Positions 6,742-14,814 of a DNA stretch of 64,000 nucleotides are shown here, in pieces. Numbering within the stretch: position 1 is the first letter of the stretch; every line of letters begins with the position of its first letter. The DNA is from Lachnoclostridium sp. An181 (GTDB lineage Bacteria > Bacillota > Clostridia > Lachnospirales > Lachnospiraceae), in the NCBI RefSeq assembly GCF_002160325.1, contig NZ_NFKJ01000007.1:1-64000 (forward strand), read 5' to 3'. Below the pieces are notes generated by a model, which saw only the letters and a program-made list of their open reading frames with translations, was not told the origin of the DNA and made no database searches. A program made the translations under genes and the position numbers.

Positions 6742-7263
6742 ATGAATAACATACTTGTTTTCTATCAGTCAAAATATGGCGCAACAAAACTCTATATGGA
6801 TATGTTAAAAGAAAAGCTGGACTGCGACATTGTCAGTACAAAAAATTATATTCCTGGTATGGAGAAAGACTATGAGAAAATTCTTTTTGCCGGCGGAGTG
6901 TATGCCGGAGCGATTTCTGTGATGAAATTTTTAAGAAAGAATGGGGAGAATTTCAAAGACAAAAAACTCGCCGTCTTTGCTGTGGGAGTAAGCGAGCCCC
7001 ACGAAGACGTGATCAGATTTTTGAAAAAACAAAATCTTGCATCTCTTCCTTTTGATATTCCTTTGTTTTACGGCAGGGGAATCTATGATGAAACCAAAAT
7101 GACATTTTTAGACAAACGTTTATGCAAAACCATAAGAAAAGTTCTCACCAGCAAAAACCCGGATACACTGGACCCCACCATGAAAGCCTTGCTTAATATA
7201 AAAGGAGAGAAAGCTGATTTCGTTAATAAAGACTATTTAAATCCTATGATCACATTTTTCTGA
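6742..7263 (+). CDS. Flavodoxin-domain protein
   Basis: A 173-residue protein with a flavodoxin-like fold. The N-terminus ILVFYQSKYGATKLYMDML matches the FMN phosphate-binding loop (S/T-x-[YT]G-x-T), and KILFAGGVYAGAISVMKFL and KLAVFAVGV fit the next strands. It resembles the HemG-like/flavodoxin-domain group rather than classical small flavodoxins. The ATG at 6742 has GGAG 7 bases upstream; the ATG at 6736 is too close to it. Co-transcribed with the MarR regulator, so it is probably derepressed under redox stress. Partner proteins are not visible nearby. Confidence 0.8.
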   Translation: MNNILVFYQSKYGATKLYMDMLKEKLDCDIVSTKNYIPGMEKDYEKILFAGGVYAGAISVMKFLRKNGENFKDKKLAVFAVGVSEPHEDVIRFLKKQNLASLPFDIPLFYGRGIYDETKMTFLDKRLCKTIRKVLTSKNPDTLDPTMKALLNIKGEKADFVNKDYLNPMITFF

Positions 7264-7307
7264 TTCTGTGAAACAAAAGAAATCTGCCAAAGTCCTTACT
7301 GTAATAC

Positions 7308-7348
7308 AAAAAGCAGCAGGTACATCTTCCATACCTTGCTGCTTTTTC
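7308..7348. terminator. Bidirectional terminator
   Basis: AAAAAGCAGCAGGTA and TACCTTGCTGCTTTTT form a long stem with T-runs on both strands, between the flavodoxin gene and the convergent gene at 7367. Confidence 0.85.
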
Positions 7349-7366
7349 CTTTTCGTTCCTTTTATG

Positions 7367-7609
7367 TTAGATCTCATCATCTTCATTGAAGAACTCATCG
7401 TCAAAGTCATCTTCAAAATCATCTTCAAAGTCTTCCAGATAATCCGGTGTGAAGAAACAGTAAACCGCGTATGCGATCGCTGCTACTGCTGCAACCGCGC
7501 CTACGATGGCGAGCACCCAGAGAACTGTCTTTGATGCCTTTTCATCCTCTTTTTTGTGTAATAAGTCATTCAATTTGCTAGCTGTGATCATGTCTTCAAT
7601 TTTATTCAT
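7367..7609 (-). CDS. Single-span membrane protein with acidic tail
   Basis: An 80-residue protein of unrecognised function. A short cytoplasmic-type N-terminus rich in K and E (MNKIEDMITASKLNDLL, about 1-28) is followed by one hydrophobic segment (VLWVLAIVGAVAAVAAIAYA, about 30-50) and a strongly acidic, phenylalanine-containing tail (EDFEDDFEDDFDDEF). The ATG at 7609 has AAAGGA about 10 bases upstream; an in-frame GTG three codons earlier is possible. Similar small proteins are widespread in Lachnospiraceae. The acidic tail may bind metal or a basic partner, but nothing proves it. Confidence 0.6.
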   Translation of the reverse strand: MNKIEDMITASKLNDLLHKKEDEKASKTVLWVLAIVGAVAAVAAIAYAVYCFFTPDYLEDFEDDFEDDFDDEFFNEDDEI

Positions 7610-7741
7610 CGCTGCCACGTCCTTTCTGAAATTTATTGAAATTTCAAATTCGTTATTTACATATTATATCACTATCATTTGTATATTACTATAGATTTAT
7701 TCCATATTTTTGAAACATTTTTGTCACATTTGAGTCGACTT

Positions 7742-9970
7742 TTACCCGTCAATTTTTTGAAGTTTTGCGAACATAGCGAACATCTTTTTTACCCCAAAAC
7801 TGTCAAAATCCACGGTGACTTCATAATCTCTTCCACCTTCCGTGATCGCGGTCACAAGCCCTTCCCCAAATTTGACATGGCGGACTCGGTCGCCGACTTC
7901 ATATCCAGGCCCCTGTCCTTTTGTGACTTTAAACTGCTGGACTGCTTTTGCTGCTGCAAAGGGCTGGGAGTGAAAGTTTTGTTTTGCCTGAAAATAGGCA
8001 GGTACCTTTTCTTCCTTTTCCTCCTCCACAAGTTTGCTTCCGGTGGAGATCAGTTCCATCGGAACTTCCTTTAAAAATCTGGACAGCTTGTTGTACTGCG
8101 TCTCCCCGCGCACCATTCTCCTTCTGGCTGAGGTCATGGTCAGATTGTCCTTTGCCCTGGTGATTCCCACATAGCATAACCTGCGCTCTTCTTCCAGTTC
8201 TTCCGGACTGTCCGCTGTAATGGTCATATAACTGGGGAACAATCCATCCTCCATCCCTGCAAGATAGACATTTGGAAATTCTAAACCTTTCGCACTATGT
8301 AAAGTCATCAGTACCACATAATCACTGTTTTCATCCAAACTGTCAATGTCCGCGACAAGCGCAACCTCCTCCAAAAATCCACCAAGCGTGGCCTTCTCTT
8401 CGCCGCAGCCCTCCTCATAAGCAATGACTTTATTCATCAGTTCGTCGATATTCTCAATCCTTGCCTCAGCTTCCTCTGTGCCTTCTTCCTGGAGCTCTTT
8501 TACATAACCGGTTTCCTCAATAACCTCATTTAAAAGTTCTACAAGAGAGATCTGCTCCAGTTCTGCTTTCAAATGTTCTATCAGCGCTGCAAACGATTCC
8601 AGCTTGGAAAGGCTGCGCCCAATATTTGGTATCAGGTCCGCGCACCGCAATGCCTCATAAAAGCTGATCTCTCTTGCGGCTGCATATTCCTGGACACGGT
8701 TGATTGTGGCAATTCCGATTCCCCTGCGCGGGATATTGATGATCCTTCTAACGGCCAGATCATCTTGTCCGTTGTCAATGGTTTTGAGGTAGGCGAGCAA
8801 ATCTTTAATCTCTTTTCGGGCATAAAAATTAACACCGCCCACGATTTTGTACGGGATGCCAAGGAGCACCAGTTTTTCCTCAAACATACGGGACTGGGCG
8901 TTAGTGCGGTACAACACTGCAAAATCCCGGTACTCTCCTTCGCTGTTTCCCACTTTCTGCCTGATATCTCCTACAATAAAATCTGCCTCATCGTATGCAG
9001 TGTCAAACTGTTTAAAACGGATTTTTTCTCCCTCTTTATTTTCCGTCCACAGACTTTTTTCTTTTCTCCCATGATTGTTTTTAATGACTGCGTTGGCTGC
9101 ATTGAGAATATTTTTTGTGGAACGGTAATTCTGCTCCAGCTTGATCACCTTTGCGTCCTCAAACACCTGCTCAAAATTTAAGATATTCTTGATGTTTGCA
9201 CCCCGGAACTTGTAGATGGACTGGTCATCATCCCCCACCACGCACAAGTTTCTGTATTTTGCCGCCAGAATGCTGACAAAACGGAACTGGGCGGTGTTTG
9301 TGTCCTGATACTCATCCACCATGATATAGCGGAAACGGTTCTGATAATTCTCCAGCACATCCGGATTGGACTGGAACAGCTCCACTGTCTTTACGAGCAG
9401 ATCATCAAAGTCCAGCGCATTGTTAGCGCGCATCTGACGCTCATATTCTTTATATACTTCTGCAATCTTCTTTTTATTAAAATCCCCCTGCGCGTTCAAC
9501 TCATATTCTTCCGGCGTTATAAGCTCATCCTTTGCCGCTGAAATCGCGGACAACAGTGTGCGCTCCCGGAACACTTTCGTGTCGATCTGCAGATATTTGC
9601 ACACATCCTTCATCAAGGTTTTCTGATCATCTGTATCGTAAATGGTAAAGTTTGTCCCATATCCGATCCGATCTATATAACGCCTCAAAATCCTGACACA
9701 GGTGGAATGAAAGGTGCTCACCCAGACACTCTCTGAGCCAAGTCCGACAATTTTATCCACCCTCTCTCTCATCTCCCCTGCAGCTTTGTTCGTAAAGGTG
9801 ATGGCCAGGATGTTCCAGGGATTCACCCCTTTTTCTTCGATCAGGTATGCGATCCTGTGCGTCAAAACTCTTGTCTTTCCGGAGCCTGCGCCTGCCAGGA
9901 TCAACAGCGGCCCCTCCGTGTGATAGACAGCCTCCTGCTGCCTGTCATTTAATGTCTCATATATACTCAT
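7742..9970 (-). CDS. pcrA: ATP-dependent DNA helicase PcrA (UvrD/Rep family)
   Basis: A 742-residue superfamily 1A 3'-5' helicase that acts in nucleotide-excision repair, removal of RecA filaments and rolling-circle plasmid replication. Motifs in order: Q-motif LNDRQQEAV, Walker A GAGSGKTR, motif II DEYQDTN, motif III GDDDQSIYKFRGA, motif IV EQNYRS, motif V TLHSAKGLEFPNVY and motif VI VGITRAKD. The C-terminal tail (GDRVRHVKFGEGLV) is the PcrA Tudor-like RNA polymerase-binding domain. ATG at 9970 has AAGGA upstream. Length is usual for PcrA. Confidence 0.95.
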   Translation of the reverse strand: MSIYETLNDRQQEAVYHTEGPLLILAGAGSGKTRVLTHRIAYLIEEKGVNPWNILAITFTNKAAGEMRERVDKIVGLGSESVWVSTFHSTCVRILRRYIDRIGYGTNFTIYDTDDQKTLMKDVCKYLQIDTKVFRERTLLSAISAAKDELITPEEYELNAQGDFNKKKIAEVYKEYERQMRANNALDFDDLLVKTVELFQSNPDVLENYQNRFRYIMVDEYQDTNTAQFRFVSILAAKYRNLCVVGDDDQSIYKFRGANIKNILNFEQVFEDAKVIKLEQNYRSTKNILNAANAVIKNNHGRKEKSLWTENKEGEKIRFKQFDTAYDEADFIVGDIRQKVGNSEGEYRDFAVLYRTNAQSRMFEEKLVLLGIPYKIVGGVNFYARKEIKDLLAYLKTIDNGQDDLAVRRIINIPRRGIGIATINRVQEYAAAREISFYEALRCADLIPNIGRSLSKLESFAALIEHLKAELEQISLVELLNEVIEETGYVKELQEEGTEEAEARIENIDELMNKVIAYEEGCGEEKATLGGFLEEVALVADIDSLDENSDYVVLMTLHSAKGLEFPNVYLAGMEDGLFPSYMTITADSPEELEEERRLCYVGITRAKDNLTMTSARRRMVRGETQYNKLSRFLKEVPMELISTGSKLVEEEKEEKVPAYFQAKQNFHSQPFAAAKAVQQFKVTKGQGPGYEVGDRVRHVKFGEGLVTAITEGGRDYEVTVDFDSFGVKKMFAMFAKLQKIDG

Positions 9971-10059
9971 GTTTTGTCCTTCTTTCCCAATTCGTCCCTC
10001 AATTATAATATAAAAATCCAAATCTGAAAATACCTTTCCAACAGGTTAAAAATAAAAAC

Positions 10060-10088
10060 TTGTCATATGGTTTTCAATACTATATAAT
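10060..10088 (+). promoter_or_regulatory. Promoter of the DUF1836 gene
   Basis: TTGTCA (10060-10065) and TATAAT (10083-10088), 17-base spacer, 20 bases before the start codon. Confidence 0.75.
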
Positions 10089-10108
10089 AGACATACCGAG
10101 GTGATTAA

Positions 10109-10723
10109 ATGGAACTAAATACAGAAGAAATTGTCAAAAGATTGTTGGAAAATCTCTCCAATTCCGACTATATCCGCCCTGCCGATATCCCGGGCATTGA
10201 TTTATATATGGATCAGGTCACAACCTTTATGGACAAAGAGCTGGCCTCCACAAAAAGGTACCCGGAGGATAAAATTCTTACAAAGACAATGATCAATAAC
10301 TACGCAAAGAACAATCTCCTTCCCCCTCCGGTGAAGAAGAAATACTCCAAAGAGCACATTTTGGTCCTTGTCTTTATCTACTATTTTAAAAATTTACTGT
10401 CTATCAAGGATATTGAAACACTCCTGAATCCGGTCACTGAAAAATTCTTTCAGTCGGATTTGGGATTTGATCTGACTTCAATATACAGAGAAGTATTTGA
10501 ATCAGAGCTTGAAGAAATTCCAAATGTTCAAAAAGACATTCTTTCCGCTCTCGAACGCTCCGGAAACAGATTTCAGGATGCACCTGAAACAGAAAGAGAA
10601 TTTTTAAAACTCTTTTCTTTTATTTGTACTTTGAGCTTTGATGTGTACATCAAAAAACAGCTCATAGAGCGTCTGATCGATGAGATTCCTTCTCCTGTAC
10701 CTCAAAAAAAGAAAAAATCCTGA
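10109..10723 (+). CDS. DUF1836 domain protein
   Basis: A 204-residue protein of the DUF1836 family, found in Clostridia and Bacilli. The signature region includes LTKTMINNYAKNNLLPPPVKKKYSKEHILVLVFIYYFKNLLSIKDI (about 72-117), which has the look of a MerR-like helix-turn-helix plus helical hairpin, so a DNA-binding role is plausible. GAGGTGATTAA precedes the ATG. It stands alone with its own promoter and terminator. Function is unknown. Confidence 0.85.
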   Translation: MELNTEEIVKRLLENLSNSDYIRPADIPGIDLYMDQVTTFMDKELASTKRYPEDKILTKTMINNYAKNNLLPPPVKKKYSKEHILVLVFIYYFKNLLSIKDIETLLNPVTEKFFQSDLGFDLTSIYREVFESELEEIPNVQKDILSALERSGNRFQDAPETEREFLKLFSFICTLSFDVYIKKQLIERLIDEIPSPVPQKKKKS

Positions 10724-10733
10724 CATAAAATTG

Positions 10734-10768
10734 GGCACGGTATCTAAACGGTTACCGTGCCTTCTTTT
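10734..10768 (+). terminator. Terminator of the DUF1836 gene
   Basis: GGCACGGTA (10734-10742) pairs with TACCGTGCC (10753-10761), followed by TTCTTTT. Confidence 0.8.
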
Positions 10769-10808
10769 ATAAATTTCTCATACAACAATCCTCTGATTGT
10801 ACTTTCAA

Positions 10809-11096
10809 CTATTTGTCAATTCGTTTGAATACCATATCGTATCCGTCATTTCCATAATTCAAAGAACGATTCACCCTGCTGATCGTTGCAGTGGATGCCC
10901 CTGTCTTTTCAGCAATTTCCAGATAGGTTCTCTGCTCTCTCAGCATCTTTGCCACTTCAAAGCGCTGTGAAAGCGAGAGCAGCTCATTGATAGTACAAAT
11001 ATCCTCGAAAAATGTATAACATTCTTCTCTATCTTTTAAGCTCAAGATAGCATCAAACAGATAATCGACTGCCTCTGTTCTAATGTTTTTACTCAT
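10809..11096 (-). CDS. yerC: YerC/YecD-family TrpR-like protein
   Basis: A 95-residue protein of the TrpR-related YerC/YecD family. The helix-turn-helix lies at TYLEIAEKTGASTATISRVNRSLNYG (about 55-80), preceded by the family's LCTINELLSLSQRFEVAKML-like helix. The ATG at 11096 has AGGAGAG at good spacing; a TTG two codons earlier is an alternative. Members in Firmicutes are conserved near pcrA or purine genes; the ligand and targets are not established. Monocistronic here. Confidence 0.88.
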   Translation of the reverse strand: MSKNIRTEAVDYLFDAILSLKDREECYTFFEDICTINELLSLSQRFEVAKMLREQRTYLEIAEKTGASTATISRVNRSLNYGNDGYDMVFKRIDK

Positions 11097-11169
11097 ACTC
11101 AACTCTCCTTTGTCATGTACGGCTTACGTTCTTAGTTTAGCACAGCAAACTTTTAAAGTCCACCTTTAT

Positions 11170-11892
11170 TTAACGAAAATGGTGCAAATACGTTTTTAGT
11201 TTCTCTACAGAGGTTGTCGCGATCAGCTCTTCCGGGAATTGCAACTCATCAATGATCTGCTCAATATAGCAGAAATTACCTGCATCCACATCCACATGCG
11301 CATCACTGCCAAATGTTACACATGCCCCATATTTTTCGCAGTATTTTAACATTTCCCGGATGTTTTCCCGGGCATTTTCTCTAAATCCATTCGGGCGCAG
11401 AGAGGAATTGTTGACCTCCAGAAGTTTACCGGATTCTTTTGCCCCTTTTACCAGGTCTTCGTAGCATACTGGAAATCTTCCATCATCCGGATGTCCGATA
11501 ATATCTACATAGGGATTTTGCATTACATTGAGATATGCCTTTGTATTCTCCTCTCTGGAGCGGCTTTTTCCGTAGCAAGGGCCGTGGATACTCGCGATCA
11601 CGATATCCAGCTCTTTTAAAAGCCCGTCCGGCAGATCCAAAGTCCCTTTCTCATCCATAATATTGAGCTCCGCCCCAAAAAACAGTTCCACCCCATCCAT
11701 GTTTCTTGGAATCACCTTCAGGTTTTCAAAATAAAATCGATGACAGGTTCCCGGCATCTTCGGTGCATGTTCGGTCAGGGCCATCCCTGCAAGCCCTTTA
11801 TCTCTGGCAGCCTTGGCCATCTCTTTGATCGTACTGTACGCATGTCCGCTGGCAATTGTATGCGCATGCGTGTCTGCTGCTATTTTTCTCAT
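11170..11892 (-). CDS. PHP-domain phosphatase (YcdX-like)
   Basis: A 240-residue metal-dependent phosphoesterase of the PHP superfamily. The metal ligands are visible in order: DTHAHTIASGHAYST (N-terminal HxH), LTEHAP, IHGPCY, GHPDDGRFP, LEVNNSSL and FGSDAHVD. It matches the YcdX-type trinuclear zinc phosphatases. The ATG at 11892 overlaps the stop of the nucleoside phosphorylase (ATGA), so translation is coupled. The substrate is unknown; pairing with a purine enzyme suggests a nucleotide or sugar phosphate. Confidence 0.85.
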   Translation of the reverse strand: MRKIAADTHAHTIASGHAYSTIKEMAKAARDKGLAGMALTEHAPKMPGTCHRFYFENLKVIPRNMDGVELFFGAELNIMDEKGTLDLPDGLLKELDIVIASIHGPCYGKSRSREENTKAYLNVMQNPYVDIIGHPDDGRFPVCYEDLVKGAKESGKLLEVNNSSLRPNGFRENARENIREMLKYCEKYGACVTFGSDAHVDVDAGNFCYIEQIIDELQFPEELIATTSVEKLKTYLHHFR

Positions 11893-12737
11893 GATTCTTC
11901 CTCCAAACTTTCTTTCCCCATCCTCAAAATGGCTTGTGTGAGCAAAGTGGTAAACTGCGGCGCAGCCTTGTCCGCCGCTTTCTGCACTTCCTCGTGGGAT
12001 AATGGTTCTTTTGTCACTCCGCTTGCCATATTGGAAATGCACGATATGCCGCACACTTTCATCCCCATATGTCTTGCAGCCACAGCCTCACAGGCAGTGC
12101 TCATACCGACTGCATCCGCACCAAATATGCGGCTCATCCGCACCTCAGCAGGGGATTCATATGCAGGACCTGTAAACTGAATATACACACCTTTTTTGAC
12201 CGGGATCGCAAATTCTTTTGCCACACCTTCCAAGGTCCTGATCAGGTTTCTGTCATAGATAGCACTCATGTCCGGAAACCGGACACCCAGTTCTTCTATA
12301 TTTTGTCCCACAAGTGGAGACGGAACAAAACTGGATATTTGATCCTCTATAAGCATCAGATCCCCCGGATGAAAAGTTTCATTTACTCCTCCGGCTGCAT
12401 TTGTCAAAATCAGACTCTTGGCGCCAAGCATCCCCATGAGACGGATTGGGAGGACTACATCGCTCATCGGATATCCTTCGTAATAATGTACTCTTCCCTG
12501 CATTGCCACAACCTTAACATTTCCTACTGTCCCAAACAGAAATCTTCCCTTATGTCCCTGGACCGTGGAAACCGGAAATCCTTCTATCTCATGATAGTCA
12601 ATGGAAGTACATACATCTATCTTCTCTGCAAATCCTCCAAGTCCGGAGCCAAGCACAATTGCTGCGTCTGGCTGAAAATCCGTCTTCTTTCTCACATCTT
12701 CATAGCATTTTTTTAATTTATCGTAGACTCTTTCCAT
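11889..12737 (-). CDS. punA: Purine nucleoside phosphorylase (trimeric class)
   Basis: A 282-residue enzyme that splits inosine and guanosine with phosphate into base and ribose-1-phosphate. Family segments are clear: AIVLGSGLGGFAEKI (phosphate site), GHKGRFLFGTVGNVKVVAMQGRVHYYEGY (with the active-site H and Y), LTNAAGGVNETFHPGDLMLIEDQI, GPAYESPAEVRM and GADAVGMSTACEAVAARH (with Met/Asn-type base pocket). GGAGGT precedes the ATG. An extended -10 (TGCTATAAT) lies upstream at about 12756-12770 on the minus strand. First gene of a two-gene operon. Confidence 0.94.
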   Translation of the reverse strand: MERVYDKLKKCYEDVRKKTDFQPDAAIVLGSGLGGFAEKIDVCTSIDYHEIEGFPVSTVQGHKGRFLFGTVGNVKVVAMQGRVHYYEGYPMSDVVLPIRLMGMLGAKSLILTNAAGGVNETFHPGDLMLIEDQISSFVPSPLVGQNIEELGVRFPDMSAIYDRNLIRTLEGVAKEFAIPVKKGVYIQFTGPAYESPAEVRMSRIFGADAVGMSTACEAVAARHMGMKVCGISCISNMASGVTKEPLSHEEVQKAADKAAPQFTTLLTQAILRMGKESLEEES

Positions 12738-12821
12738 ATGAGACCTCCTTTTTGCTGTGTATATTATAGCACTATTGCAGAGAGAATATAAACAGAAATC
12801 ACAGGAAAGAAGGAAATGAAC

Positions 12822-13010
12822 ATGAAGAAACGCGAAAAAACAAACCAGGAAATCATAGACTCTTACGATTATCTTGCAAACGCAGCCTCATCCATGGACT
12901 GTACAGGCCTCATTCCAGCCGCCCCTCACTCTGAGGAAGAGCTGGAATCCTATCAGGATGTTTATCAGTTTGAGACCCCTTTAGAGAATCTGAATAAAAA
13001 GGAAGACTAG
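12822..13010 (+). CDS. Small acidic protein, unrecognised
   Basis: A 62-residue protein (MKKREKTNQEIIDSYDYLAN at the start) rich in acidic residues, with no membrane segment or known domain. AGAAGGAA lies 7-8 bases before the ATG at 12822, so this start is preferred over the ATG at 12816. It is followed on the same strand by another unknown gene 73 bases on. The good ribosome-binding site supports a real gene; function unknown. Confidence 0.55.
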   Translation: MKKREKTNQEIIDSYDYLANAASSMDCTGLIPAAPHSEEELESYQDVYQFETPLENLNKKED

Positions 13011-13082
13011 ACTTTCTTTTTACAGCGAGTGCCCTTTTTTCATCTCCTGCATATACTAAACCAAAAGACTTGGAGTATGAAA

Positions 13083-13559
13083 ATGGAAAATACAACTTTC
13101 CTTCCGGTAGCCGGGGTCATACAAAGAATTACCTTTGATGCGTCCAACTGCTGCAGACTGACCGTCAGTATTCTCACACCCGAGGGAATCACAAATGTAG
13201 TCATCACGGAGGATACCTATGTCATAAAGGAGGTACGGCTTCGCCCCGGTATGTTTGTGACTGCATTTTACGATGCATCCGCACCTGCGCCAGCCATCTT
13301 CCCTCCACAGTACAACGCAGTTGTGATCGGACAGAGACGTCCCAATGAGCAGATGGCCTTTGGATATTTTGATTTTAATTTCACGGCAGCCGACAATTCT
13401 CTTCAGCTGAATATCGGCATGTCCACAGAAATCGTTTCCTCCAATGGCCAGCCTTATGACTGCCCGCCTTCCGACAAACTTCTCATCGTCTATTATACCA
13501 GCACCACATTCAGCATTCCTCCGCAGACCACACCGAGAAGGATTATCGTAATGTGCTGA
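13083..13559 (+). CDS. Conserved-looking beta-rich protein, unrecognised
   Basis: A 158-residue protein, predicted mostly beta strand (LPVAGVIQRITF, RLTVSILTPEGITNVVITEDTYVI, MFVTAFYDASAPAP, YNAVVIGQR), with a CPPSDKLLIVYYTSTTF segment near the end. The pattern of short strands and the VITEDTYVI phrase suggest an OB-like or small barrel fold, but no family is claimed. GGAG lies 7 bases before the ATG at 13083; earlier ATGs at 13029 and 13077 are badly placed. It lies 31 bases ahead of the substrate-binding lipoprotein and may be co-transcribed with it. Confidence 0.6.
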   Translation: MENTTFLPVAGVIQRITFDASNCCRLTVSILTPEGITNVVITEDTYVIKEVRLRPGMFVTAFYDASAPAPAIFPPQYNAVVIGQRRPNEQMAFGYFDFNFTAADNSLQLNIGMSTEIVSSNGQPYDCPPSDKLLIVYYTSTTFSIPPQTTPRRIIVMC

Positions 13560-13590
13560 TGGAAACTGAGTTCAAAAACAGGAGGATATT

Positions 13591-14619
13591 ATGAAAAAAT
13601 GGCTTGCTCTGGCACTTGCTGCCATTCTCTGCCTTTGTGCGTTCACCGCATGCGGGTCAAAAGAAGAAAAAGATTCCAAAAAAGAGGATACCCAGGAAGA
13701 AACACTGACAAAGGTTACGTTAAATGAAGTCGCCCACTCCATTTTTTACGCCCCAATGTATGTTGCCATTGAGGAAGGATATTTTGAGGAGGAGGGGATT
13801 GAACTGACACTGGTCAATGGATTCGGTGCTGACAAAACAATGACCGCCGTTCTCTCCGGAGAGGCTGACATCGGTTTCATGGGCTCTGAGGCATCTATCT
13901 ACACTTACAACGAAGGAGCCAACGATTATGTGGTAAATTTTGCTCAGCTGACACAAAGAGCCGGAAATTTTCTTGTTGCAAGAGAAAAAATCGATGACTT
14001 CTCCTGGGAAGATTTAAAAGGAAAAACTGTTCTTGGTGGAAGAAAAGGCGGTATGCCACAGATGGTATTTGAGTACATTTTAAGGCAAAACAACATTGAT
14101 CCGGCAAAGGATCTTTCCATCAATCAGAATATTGACTTTGGGTCCACAGCAGCAGCCTTCTCCGAAGGCCAGGCTGACTTTACTGTAGAATTTGAACCTG
14201 GGGCTACAACCCTGGAAAAAGCGGGAAAAGGATACGTTGTTGCTTCCCTTGGAACAGACAGCGGGTATGTGCCGTACACTGCTTTCAGTGCCAAGAAAAG
14301 CTATATTGAAAAAAATCCTGAAATCATCCAAGGATTCACAAATGCTCTTCAAAAAGGTATGGACTACGTCCAGAACCATTCTCCGGAAGAGATTGCCAAG
14401 ATCATTCAGCCTCAATTTGAGGAGAATGACCTTGACACCATCACAACAATTGTGAAACGCTATTATGATCAGGATACATGGAAAGCAGATCTGATCTTCG
14501 AAAAAGAAAGTTTTGAACTTCTTCAGGATATTCTGGAGGATTCCGACGAGCTCTCTAAACGGGCACCTTACCAGGAACTCGTGGATACAAGTTTTGCCGA
14601 AAAAGCAAAAGACTTATAA
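13591..14619 (+). CDS. NMT1/THI5-like ABC transporter substrate-binding lipoprotein
   Basis: A 342-residue secreted lipoprotein. Signal peptide 1-20 with lipobox FTAC (Cys21), then a charged linker, then an NMT1/SsuA-type periplasmic-binding domain: APMYVAIEEGYFEEEGIELTLV, KTMTAVLSGEADIGFMGSEAS and LKGKTVLGGRKGGMPQM are the typical segments. Such proteins bind thiamine precursors, riboflavin, sulfonates or nitrate; the ligand cannot be told here. No permease or ATPase gene is adjacent, which is unusual. AGGAGG precedes the ATG, and a strong terminator follows. Confidence 0.88.
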   Translation: MKKWLALALAAILCLCAFTACGSKEEKDSKKEDTQEETLTKVTLNEVAHSIFYAPMYVAIEEGYFEEEGIELTLVNGFGADKTMTAVLSGEADIGFMGSEASIYTYNEGANDYVVNFAQLTQRAGNFLVAREKIDDFSWEDLKGKTVLGGRKGGMPQMVFEYILRQNNIDPAKDLSINQNIDFGSTAAAFSEGQADFTVEFEPGATTLEKAGKGYVVASLGTDSGYVPYTAFSAKKSYIEKNPEIIQGFTNALQKGMDYVQNHSPEEIAKIIQPQFEENDLDTITTIVKRYYDQDTWKADLIFEKESFELLQDILEDSDELSKRAPYQELVDTSFAEKAKDL

Positions 14620-14629
14620 AATAGCTCAA

Positions 14630-14677
14630 ATGTCGAAAAGTACCGACGCGCCTCGGTATTTTTCGACATGTTTTTTT
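14630..14677 (+). terminator. Terminator after the substrate-binding protein gene
   Basis: ATGTCGAAAA-TACCGA and TCGGTA-TTTTTCGACAT form a long stem around CGCGCC, followed by seven T. Confidence 0.85.
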
Positions 14678-14718
14678 ATTATTCTCTTTTATTTTCTCTT
14701 TTTTGTCTTTGTGATTTC

Positions 14719-14747
14719 TTGTCATTTTTCTTTTAATGACCTATACT
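14719..14747 (+). promoter_or_regulatory. Promoter of the Abi_2-like gene
   Basis: TTGTCA (14719-14724) and TATACT (14742-14747) with a 17-base spacer. A GCCCGCGAATTCGGGC palindrome at 14756-14771 lies in the leader and could form a small hairpin. Confidence 0.65.
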
Positions 14748-14814
14748 TGGAATCGGCCCGCGAATTCGGGCTAAATTTACCACGTAATGGGTTCAGAAAG
14801 GAGGATAGGATTTC

